From assembly GCF_937997405.1 (NCBI RefSeq), contig NZ_CALKTL010000057.1:1-12673 (forward strand): a stretch of DNA of 12,673 nucleotides. Direction: 5' to 3'. The stretch is from an uncultured Campylobacter sp. (GTDB lineage Bacteria; Campylobacterota; Campylobacteria; Campylobacterales; Campylobacteraceae). Under the pieces are notes generated by a model. The model worked only from the letters and a program-made list of their open reading frames with translations. It was not told the DNA's origin and did not search any database. Positions 7,410 to 12,673 of the stretch are shown here, in pieces; position 1 is the stretch's first letter; the number at the start of each line of letters is the position of its first letter. A program made the translations under genes and the position numbers.

Positions 7410-7847
7410 ATTCTAATCGTTGCTCTTAGCGCTCCGTGCCTGCTCGGTGTGTATGAAAACGGCGCTAAGATAGCGGAATTCGCAAGCGCCGAAGGCGAAA
7501 AAGCCGATAAATTTATGATCTGCAAATTTAGCGAAATTCTAAAAACTTATAAGATCAAAGAGCTCATCTACGCAAATACTCCCGGTAGCTTTATGGGCAT
7601 GAAGGTAAGCTATGTGATTTTGCGCACGCTTAGTATAGCTCTTGATGTGCCGTTATACGCAATCAGCGGCTTTGAGCTAAGCGACTTCGGGCCGATCAGA
7701 GCAAATAAAAACTTCAGCTACGTTTACGAGTGCGGCGAAATCAGGATGAAAAAATGCGCCCCCGCCGCACTATCTTTGCCGCAGGATTTATCGGTTTTAA
7801 ATAAAAGCGATGATATACTTCCAAATTACATCATAGAAGCGGTTTAG
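7410..7847 (+). CDS. tsaB: short TsaB-like protein (t6A tRNA modification partner), probable ATT start
   Basis: TsaB is an inactive ASKHA-fold paralogue of TsaD that scaffolds the complex making N6-threonylcarbamoyladenosine at position 37 of ANN-decoding tRNAs. The clearest evidence is the segment NTPGSFMGMKVSYVILRTLS followed by IALDVPLYAISGFEL. This matches the TsaB pattern of GPGSFTGLR, an ALA/LAL helix, then IPL..VS.LEAL. From ATT at 7410 the protein has 145 residues and opens with the beta strand ILIVALSAPCLLGVYEN, the position of the family's AIDTS strand. No ATG, GTG or TTG lies in frame between the lpxC stop and GTG 7449, and starting at 7449 would delete that strand. The protein is much shorter than E. 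coli TsaB (231 residues) because the C-terminal half is missing; I believe short forms are usual in Campylobacter. It lies 24 nt after lpxC and 8 nt before thrB. Confidence 0.8.
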   Translation: MLIVALSAPCLLGVYENGAKIAEFASAEGEKADKFMICKFSEILKTYKIKELIYANTPGSFMGMKVSYVILRTLSIALDVPLYAISGFELSDFGPIRANKNFSYVYECGEIRMKKCAPAALSLPQDLSVLNKSDDILPNYIIEAV

Positions 7848-7855
7848 GAGAGAGC

Positions 7856-8737
7856 TTGATTATAAGAATTCCTGCGACGAGCGCAAATTTAGGTCCCGGT
7901 TTCGACGCGCTTGGCCTCAGCTTAGGGCTATTTAACGAAGTAGAGATTACCGAGCAGAAGTTTTTTTGCGTATCGCTTAGCGGCGAGGGCAGCGACAGAG
8001 CGTGGCTAAAAAAGGGCAACGCTTTTTTGAATATTTTCAATGAAATTTACAGAAAACTAGGCGGCGGGCAAGAGATAAATTTTAAATTTGCTTTTCACAA
8101 CAACATCCCGTTTTCGCGCGGGCTGGGCAGTAGCTCGGCCGTGATCGTAGGCGCCATCGCAAGCGCTTATAAAATTTGCGGGTTTGAGATCGATCGCGCT
8201 AAAATTTTAAACACGGCGCTGGAATATGAAAATCACCCCGATAATATCGCGCCCGCAACGCTTGGCGGCTTTGTAAGTAGCGTCGTGGACGGTAAGACGG
8301 TTCGCACGCAAAAATGCGAAATTTCGCAAGATCTGCAAGCGGTCGTCGTTATCCCCGATACGCCGATGCCTACGAACGAATCGCGCGGCAGGCTGCCTAA
8401 GAGCTTTTCGATCAAAGATTGCGTTAGTAACCTCTCGCACGCGGCGTTTCTGAGTGCTTGCTTTATGCGACGCGATTACGACAGCTTGCGCTATGCCTGT
8501 ATCGACAAGATGCACGAGCAGATGCGTATGGGCGTGCTTCCGCAGCTTTTTGGGGTGCGCGAGATCGCCTATGATAACGGCGCGCTTATGAGCTCGCTCT
8601 CCGGCAGCGGCTCAAGCTTTTTAAATTTAGCCTATAGATCTGACGCCACGAAGCTTAAAGCCTGCCTTAGCGAAAATTTTAAAAACTTCCGCGTCGAAAT
8701 TTTAGATATCGACAATGGCGGCTTTAATATTGACTAA
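7856..8737 (+). CDS. thrB: homoserine kinase (GHMP family)
   Basis: ThrB phosphorylates L-homoserine with ATP to O-phosphohomoserine, the substrate of threonine synthase. The 293-residue protein shows all GHMP-kinase motifs in order: PATSANLGPGFDALG at residues 6-20, the ATP-binding loop in IPFSRGLGSSSA (84-95), the ENHPDNIAPATLGG segment (125-138) and the C-terminal LSGSGSS (248-254). The start is TTG at 7856. GGAG (7847-7850), overlapping the tsaB TAG stop, gives 5-nt spacing, and the protein begins directly with the first conserved strand (MIIRIPATSAN), so the start is well supported. The 8-nt gap implies translational coupling to the tsaB-like gene. Length is normal for the family, and nothing suggests inactivation. 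Confidence 0.95.
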   Translation: MIIRIPATSANLGPGFDALGLSLGLFNEVEITEQKFFCVSLSGEGSDRAWLKKGNAFLNIFNEIYRKLGGGQEINFKFAFHNNIPFSRGLGSSSAVIVGAIASAYKICGFEIDRAKILNTALEYENHPDNIAPATLGGFVSSVVDGKTVRTQKCEISQDLQAVVVIPDTPMPTNESRGRLPKSFSIKDCVSNLSHAAFLSACFMRRDYDSLRYACIDKMHEQMRMGVLPQLFGVREIAYDNGALMSSLSGSGSSFLNLAYRSDATKLKACLSENFKNFRVEILDIDNGGFNID

Positions 8738-8749
8738 GAAAAATAAAGA

Positions 8750-8755
8750 TATAAT
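8750..8755 (+). promoter_or_regulatory. possible -10 box (TATAAT) between thrB and ylxR
   Basis: A perfect TATAAT ends only 3 nt before the ylxR ATG. A transcript from it would start at about 8761-8763, at or after the ylxR start codon. If active it would more likely supply extra infB mRNA than a normally initiated ylxR message. It may also be a chance match in the 21-nt gap. Confidence 0.35.
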
Positions 8756-8758
8756 CGC

Positions 8759-8986
8759 ATGAGCGAACCGATTAGGATGTGTGTTATTTGCAAGGGGCGC
8801 TTCGCCAAGCGCGAACTCCACGCCTTTTTGCAAAATTTTAAAAATATAAGCTCAAACAGACAATTTTATATTTGCGACGGTTGCATAAATCAAAAAGAGA
8901 AAATTTCAAAATATCTATCTAAATTTGCGTCTAGTGCAGATTTGGGACATATCAAGGAGAGGGTTTTAAATGGGTGTTCTGATTAA
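8759..8986 (+). CDS. YlxR/DUF448-family RNA-binding protein
   Basis: This 75-residue protein opens with RMCVICKGRFAKREL, the signature of the YlxR (DUF448) family, which has a conserved basic surface and is typically encoded just before infB. The Bacillus member has been linked to RNase P; no such role is shown for this one. It has a CxxC pair (C8, C11) near the start and a second pair (C39, C42) in ICDGC, so it may bind a metal or form a knuckle. The ATG at 8759 has only a weak upstream site (AAAG about 10 nt away); it follows thrB by 21 nt, so it may depend on read-through or coupling. Its 3' end overlaps infB by 17 nt in another frame, and the infB ribosome site lies inside it. Confidence 0.88.
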   Translation: MSEPIRMCVICKGRFAKRELHAFLQNFKNISSNRQFYICDGCINQKEKISKYLSKFASSADLGHIKERVLNGCSD

Positions 8987-11678
8987 AGATATCGCGGACG
9001 AGCTTGGATACGCAAGCAAAGAGATAATCGAAAAAGCGCAGGAGATGGGCTTTAAGAGAGTAAAAACCGCGTCGAATAAAGTAAGCGAAGAGGAAGCTGC
9101 CGCTATTTACGATTATATTCAGACGGGAATTTTGCCGGGGAAAAAGTCAAAGCCTGCGAAAAAAAGCTCCGAAAAAGCGCAAGAAGACGAGAATAAGCCC
9201 GCTAAAAAACAGAGCGAAACTAAAAAAACCGCTAAAAAAGAGAGTCCTAAAAAGGCGGAAAGCTTAAAAGCTTCCGAATCCAAAGAGTCCCTGCAGAGCG
9301 CCAAAGAGCCTAGCGACGAAAAAACGCGTACGCAAGAGCCTGGGACAAAAACCGAAAAGTCCCAAAATCAAAAAGAAGAAATTTCCTCCGCCTCGCAGGA
9401 GAAAGAGGAGAAGCAAAACACCGCTTCAAAGCCTGCGCCAGTGCAGATAAACAGCGGCGATAGTATCGCTAGCGAGAGCTTGCAAAAGCGCCGCGGCTTA
9501 GTCATCGTAAAAAAGAAAAAGGAAGTTCAGGTCCCGATGGCACAAGATAGGACCGAGCCTAGGCGCGAAAAGATAAGTGCAAGCCTAGAGGCGATCTTCT
9601 CAAACGCTGAACTAAATTTGAAAAAGAAAAAGATCGAAAAGAAAAAAGCCCCCGCCGCTAAAAAAGAGGACGCCCTTAAAATCGACATCATTCCTGATCA
9701 CGAAATGGCCGATATCGTCATTGAGGACGAAGACGTCGTGGTAATGCCCGATTTCACCGTCAAACCAATTCAGACCGAAAACCGCACCAAAAATAAAAAC
9801 CAACCCAATATTTATCGCGCCTCGCAGAATCAAATTTTTAGCAGTGAGGGCGGCATAAGTCGCGGCGGTCGCAAAAAGCATAAAAAAGCCCCTCGCGAGC
9901 AGGGTAGCGAAATCGTAAGCTCGGTAAATATCCCAAAAGAGATCAGGCTTTATGAGTTCGCCGATAAGATCAAAAAGCAGCCTAGCGAGATCATCGGCAA
10001 GCTATTTGCGCTTGGGATGATGACTACGAAAAACGACTTTTTGGATGAGGACGCGATAGAAATTTTAGCAAGCGAATTCGGTATCGAAGTAAATATCATC
10101 GATGAGGCGCAGGAGTTTGATTACATCAAGGCCTACGAGGACAGCGAAGGCGAAGAAAATTTAATCGCTAGAGCGCCCGTCATCACCATTATGGGACACG
10201 TCGATCACGGTAAAACGAGCCTGCTTGATTACATTCGAAATTCTCGCGTCGCAAGCGGCGAAGCGGGCGGCATCACGCAGCACGTAGGCGCGTATATGGT
10301 CGAGAAAAACGGCAGGAAGATCACCTTCATAGACACCCCGGGTCACGAGGCCTTTACTTCGATGAGAGCGCGCGGAGCCGAGGTTACCGATATCGTAATC
10401 ATCGTAGTGGCCGCAGATGACGGTGTCAAGCCTCAGACTAAGGAGGCTATAGCGCACGCCAAGGCCGCAAATGTGCCGATCATCATCGCGATAAACAAGA
10501 TGGATAAGCCTAACGCCAATCCCGATCTCGTAAAAACCGGGCTTGCAGAGCTTGATATTATGCCTACCGAGTGGGGCGGCAGCTACGAGTTTGTACCGAT
10601 CTCCGCAAAAACAGGCGAGGGAATTGAAAATTTATTAGAGATCGTGCTTTTACAAGCCGATCTTTTGGAGCTCAAAGCCGATCCTAGTAAGCAAGCTAAG
10701 GCAACCATCATCGAAAGCTCCCTGCAGAAGGGTCGCGGCGCCGTTGCTACTGTCATCGTGCAAAACGGCACTCTACGCGTTGGAGACACCGTCGTAGCGG
10801 GCATCGCGTACGGTAAGGTGCGCGCGCTTAGCGACGATAAGGGTAGGGCGCTAAAGCAAATTTTACCGGGCGAATGCGGCGTCATCATAGGCCTTAGCGA
10901 GGTTCCGGGCGCGGGCGAGACGTTGATCGGCGTTTCAAGCGATAAGGAAGCGCGCGAGTACGCGAGTAAAATTTACGAGCATCAGCGCCAAAAAGAGCTT
11001 AGCAAATCGACCAAGGTCACCATCGACGAGCTAAGCGCCAAGATCGCCGAAGGCTCGCTAAAGAGCCTTCCGGTAATTGTCAAGGCCGATGTCGCGGGCT
11101 CATTGGAAGCTATCAAAGCAAGCCTTGAGAAGCTCCGCAACGACGAGGTCAAGGTCGATATCATCCACAGCGGCATCGGCGGTATCACGCAAAACGACAT
11201 CGCCTTAGCAAGCGCCAGCGAAAACTGCGTGATCTTGGGCTTCAACGTCCGTCCTACGGGCGAGATCAAAGAGCTTGCCAAGGAGCGCGGCGCGCAGATT
11301 AAGACCTACAACGTCATCTACAATCTCATCGACGACATCAAGGCGCTTTTGGGCGGCCTTATGAGCCCGATCATCAGCGAGGAGGCCTTGGGTCAAGCCG
11401 AGATCCGCCAGGTCATCAATGTGCCTAAGATCGGGCAGATCGCGGGCTGCATGGTTACCGACGGGCTCATCGCTCGCGGCGCGAAGATCCGCGTCATCAG
11501 AGAGGGCGTCATCGTTTTTGAGGGCAACGTCAGCTCGCTCAAGCGCTTCAAAGACGACGCCAAGGAAGTCGCCAAAGGCTTCGAGTGCGGCGTAGGCATC
11601 GAGGGCTACGACGATATGCGCGTGGGCGATTTTATCGAAAGCTACAAGCAAAAAGAGGAGCAGGCTACGATCGACTAA
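8970..11678 (+). CDS. infB: translation initiation factor IF-2
   Basis: IF-2 is the GTPase that brings fMet-tRNA to the 30S subunit and promotes 50S joining. The 902-residue protein has an IF2_N module at about residues 3-52 (LIKDIADELGYASKEIIEKA). A long Lys/Glu/Ser/Ala-rich linker (about 55-320) with repeated PAKK/KKxE patterns follows, then a second IF2_N module (about 322-375). The G domain shows GHVDHGKT (409-416), GITQHVGAY, DTPGH (from 455), NKMD (509-512) and SAK (545-547). Beta-barrel and C-terminal fMet-tRNA-binding domains complete it. AAGGAG (8954-8959) lies 10 nt before the ATG inside ylxR, and the protein begins with the expected MGVLIKDIADELG. Length is close to the 890 residues of E. 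coli IF-2. rbfA, often the next gene, does not follow within this window. Confidence 0.98.
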   Translation: MGVLIKDIADELGYASKEIIEKAQEMGFKRVKTASNKVSEEEAAAIYDYIQTGILPGKKSKPAKKSSEKAQEDENKPAKKQSETKKTAKKESPKKAESLKASESKESLQSAKEPSDEKTRTQEPGTKTEKSQNQKEEISSASQEKEEKQNTASKPAPVQINSGDSIASESLQKRRGLVIVKKKKEVQVPMAQDRTEPRREKISASLEAIFSNAELNLKKKKIEKKKAPAAKKEDALKIDIIPDHEMADIVIEDEDVVVMPDFTVKPIQTENRTKNKNQPNIYRASQNQIFSSEGGISRGGRKKHKKAPREQGSEIVSSVNIPKEIRLYEFADKIKKQPSEIIGKLFALGMMTTKNDFLDEDAIEILASEFGIEVNIIDEAQEFDYIKAYEDSEGEENLIARAPVITIMGHVDHGKTSLLDYIRNSRVASGEAGGITQHVGAYMVEKNGRKITFIDTPGHEAFTSMRARGAEVTDIVIIVVAADDGVKPQTKEAIAHAKAANVPIIIAINKMDKPNANPDLVKTGLAELDIMPTEWGGSYEFVPISAKTGEGIENLLEIVLLQADLLELKADPSKQAKATIIESSLQKGRGAVATVIVQNGTLRVGDTVVAGIAYGKVRALSDDKGRALKQILPGECGVIIGLSEVPGAGETLIGVSSDKEAREYASKIYEHQRQKELSKSTKVTIDELSAKIAEGSLKSLPVIVKADVAGSLEAIKASLEKLRNDEVKVDIIHSGIGGITQNDIALASASENCVILGFNVRPTGEIKELAKERGAQIKTYNVIYNLIDDIKALLGGLMSPIISEEALGQAEIRQVINVPKIGQIAGCMVTDGLIARGAKIRVIREGVIVFEGNVSSLKRFKDDAKEVAKGFECGVGIEGYDDMRVGDFIESYKQKEEQATID

Positions 11679-11703
11679 TGCTCGCGGAATTCCGCGCGGG
11701 CAT
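11678..11703 (+). terminator. GC-rich hairpin at the infB stop codon, possible terminator
   Basis: Nine base pairs (one G-T) join 11678-11686 with 11695-11703 around an 8-nt loop. The alternative is the 14-bp palindrome CGCGGAATTCCGCG at 11683-11696. The stem starts on the last base of the infB stop codon. It is followed by TTCGCTTAGTTTG, which is only mildly T-rich, so it may terminate weakly or protect the 3' end. Confidence 0.45.
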
Positions 11704-11854
11704 TCGCTTAGTTTGCACGGCTTGCGGCTAAATTTTAAGCCTTGATCGCGCTTTGAAATTTTATGCTCGCAGAATTTGGGCGTAAAATTTCGCCTTTTAA
11801 ATTTAATGGTAGAGCGCGCGAGCAAGGCTTTAAATTTTGTCGGTTTCTGCGCGA

Positions 11855-11873
11855 GGCGCTGCTGCATAGCGCC
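11855..11873 (+). other. hairpin GGCGCT/AGCGCC followed by a short T run
   Basis: A perfect 6-bp stem with a 7-nt loop (GCTGCAT) is followed by AGTTTTGAAATTTTAA. The form is that of a weak intrinsic terminator on the plus strand. No gene ends just before it, so it would matter only for infB read-through or an unseen RNA. Confidence 0.3.
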
Positions 11874-11912
11874 AGTTTTGAAATTTTAATGTTTAGACTT
11901 TTTTGCGGCGCG

Positions 11913-11996
11913 ACTTTGCGATCAAATTTTAAATTTACGCTGCTTACAGGTTGCGAATTTTCCGCGCGACTTAAATTTTAAATTTAATCGCAAAGT
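11913..11996. repeat. imperfect 25-bp inverted repeat with 34-nt centre
   Basis: The left arm 11913-11937 begins ACTTTGCGAT and the right arm 11972-11996 ends ATCGCAAAGT. The arms match at 23 of 25 positions, and the outer 10 bp are perfect. The inner parts of both arms are AAATTT words. The same stretch also holds a direct repeat: GCGCGACTT at 11908-11916 and 11964-11972, each leading to AAATTTTAAATTTA (11924-11937 and 11973-11986), with 7 extra bases in the first copy. This could be a long RNA or DNA stem-loop, or the remains of a duplication. Confidence 0.6.
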
Positions 11997-12063
11997 TGAA
12001 ATTTTAAAGCGACAAAATTTAGATTTCGCGCGGTATCGAAGCGCTTTTAAAATTTAAGATAAA

Positions 12064-12086
12064 TTCCACAGCGGCGTAGTGTGGAA
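12064..12086 (-). other. hairpin TTCCACA/TGTGGAA, possible minus-strand terminator
   Basis: A perfect 7-bp stem with a 9-nt loop is followed on the minus strand by TTTATCTTAAATTTT, a moderately T-rich tail, and on the plus strand by an A run. It could end transcription arriving from the right on the minus strand, but no minus-strand gene is seen in the window there. Confidence 0.35.
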
Positions 12087-12132
12087 AAAACAGCAGCGCG
12101 AAGAATAGCGCGGCACAGGCGGCACAAAATGA

Positions 12133-12327
12133 CGCCGCAACGGCGCACGGAACTGTGCGGCGCCAAGACGGCAGCGGATATCGTAAATAGCGACGCAGTA
12201 AGCGAGCATAGCGCAAAGAGAGTGCTGCCGCGCGCTGTATTATTGCGCCGCCAAAATGGCAGCGCGGCAGCGGTATAGCGCCCGTGGCGAGCAGAGCACG
12301 GCGCAGAATAGCACCGCGTCTTGGCGC
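12133..12327. other. GC-rich segment packed with competing stem-loops
   Basis: Several stems lie close together. CGCCG/CGGCG spans 12133-12145 with a 3-nt loop, and CGCAC/GTGCG spans 12144-12159. A 12-bp stem with a 2-nt bulge pairs 12224-12237 with 12260-12271. A hairpin at 12245-12265 (GCGCCGCCA against TGGCAGCGC, one mismatch, AAA loop) uses part of the same right arm, so the last two exclude each other. In addition GCGCCAAGACG (12160-12170) is perfectly complementary to CGTCTTGGCGC (12317-12327). This may be a folded RNA, or just GC-rich low-complexity DNA; GC-rich sequence forms chance stems easily. Confidence 0.35.
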
Positions 12328-12434
12328 GGAAATATTTCTGCGGTAGCGGCGCAATTACGCGACGAGCTTTTGTATGCGAGCCATGAAATTCTTGCGCGAT
12401 TTACGTTTAAAATTTAAGTGCGGAGCACTGGGCT

Positions 12435-12493
12435 AAATTTAAAAGCAAAATTTCAAAGCCGAGCTCGCTTTTTAAAATTTAAAAGCAAAATTT
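12435..12493. repeat. 19-bp direct repeat, two copies 40 bp apart
   Basis: AAATTTAAAAGCAAAATTT occurs exactly at 12435-12453 and again at 12475-12493. Two copies are too few, and the spacing too short, for a CRISPR array. The second copy overlaps the 15-bp inverted repeat at 12466-12502. Confidence 0.75.
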
Positions 12494-12502
12494 TAAAAAG
12501 CG
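12466..12502. repeat. perfect 15-bp inverted repeat (hairpin) with 7-nt loop
   Basis: CGCTTTTTAAAATTT (12466-12480) is the exact reverse complement of AAATTTTAAAAAGCG (12488-12502), with AAAAGCA between them. It is followed at once by the 10-bp palindrome GCGGCGCCGC (12502-12511). There is no T tract after it on either strand, so a standard terminator is not obvious; a protein site, a cruciform or an RNA stem are alternatives. Confidence 0.7.
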
Positions 12503-12593
12503 CGGCGCCGCTTGCAATGCCTGCGCGCAGCAAACCGCTTAGAATTTAAATGGGCGCTCCGGCGCATCGCAAGCCGCGTCAAATTTAAACAGA

Positions 12594-12673
12594 CCGCGTC
12601 GCCGCAGAACGGATATTCCGCCGTGCCAAAGCGAGATAGAATTCCGCGTCGCCATAAGATGGATGCGAGATAA
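12594..12673. repeat. degenerate tandem repeat running off the window edge
   Basis: CCGCGTCGCC occurs at 12594-12603 and 12644-12653 (50 bp apart). Each is followed by six variable bases, then CGGAT or TGGAT, and later by GCGAGATA (12631-12638 and 12665-12672). The second unit lacks about 16 bases of the middle of the first. Shorter CCGCGTC copies lie at 12574 and 12313. The repeat may continue past the window. Confidence 0.4.

Larger units (their letters stand above)
11679..12673. other. 995-bp gene-free, repeat-rich region after infB
   Basis: No convincing coding region is present on either strand. Open stretches at 11763-11981 (+) and 12019-12354 (-) lack ribosome sites and encode either KF/NF-rich or Arg/Ala-rich low-complexity sequence. 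The region alternates between AT words of the AAATTTTAAA type (dense at 11730-12060 and 12400-12595) and a GC-rich block (about 12090-12360). It holds several inverted and direct repeats listed separately. No tRNA, rRNA, CRISPR array or transposase fragment was recognised. It may contain an untranslated RNA, or be decayed sequence. Confidence 0.65.

Noticed and set aside
11205..11867. 220-codon open frame on the minus strand across the infB 3' end
   Set aside because: It is antisense to the highly conserved C-terminal domain of IF-2, its product is an Asp/Leu/Ala-rich mirror of infB codons, and no ribosome site or family motif is seen.
11763..11981. 72-codon plus-strand frame after infB
   Set aside because: Repeated KF/FKF residues from AAATTTTAAA words, no ribosome site, and it runs through the inverted repeat at 11913-11996.
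12019..12354. 111-codon minus-strand frame with a hydrophobic C-terminal stretch
   Set aside because: It needs a TTG start with no ribosome site, the N-terminal half is Arg/Ala low-complexity from GC-rich DNA, and a hairpin with a T-rich tail (12064-12086) lies inside it.
12435..12673. CRISPR-like repeats
   Set aside because: Only two exact copies of a 19-bp AT-rich word and two degenerate GC-rich units, with no regular spacers and no cas genes.

Overview
This window looks like chromosomal DNA from a Campylobacter (Campylobacterota) with a relatively high G+C content for the genus. The evidence is the gene order tyrA / bamA / M23 peptidase / lpxC / short tsaB / thrB / ylxR / infB, which I recall from C. 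jejuni, and the protein sequences themselves; LpxC, for example, comes out at 294 residues with the N-terminus expected for Campylobacter. The mixed base composition, with GC-rich codons and spacers full of AAATTT/TTTAAA words, suggests an oral-type species such as C. gracilis, C. rectus or C. showae. The species is inference only.

Left part (1-2250): the end of a small three-helix membrane protein, a PPP-type metallophosphatase on the plus strand, then tyrA (prephenate dehydrogenase) on the minus strand. tyrA is divergent from bamA, and the two promoters appear to share one overlapping -10 region.

Middle (2253-8986): bamA (outer-membrane protein insertion), a 562-bp gene-free spacer, then a tight plus-strand run of a membrane-anchored M23 peptidase, lpxC (lipid A synthesis), a short tsaB-like gene, thrB and ylxR. 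The run leads into infB (translation initiation factor IF-2, 8970-11678). Gaps between these genes are 50, 24, 8 and 21 nt, and ylxR overlaps infB by 17 nt. The run mixes envelope assembly (BamA, LpxC, M23) with translation functions (TsaB-like, YlxR, IF-2). All are core housekeeping genes.

Right part (11679-12673): about 1 kb after infB with no credible gene. Many bacteria have rbfA directly after infB; here it is absent from at least 995 bp. The spacer is dense in inverted and direct repeats: a 25-bp imperfect inverted repeat, a perfect 15-bp hairpin, a GC-rich segment with competing stem-loops, a 19-bp direct repeat, and a degenerate repeat running off the edge.

No mobile element, CRISPR array, defence system, tRNA or rRNA was seen. 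The most interesting items are the tsaB-like gene, which appears to lack any ATG/GTG/TTG start for its first beta strand and may use ATT, and the structured repeat-rich spacer after infB. I found no convincing new protein system.
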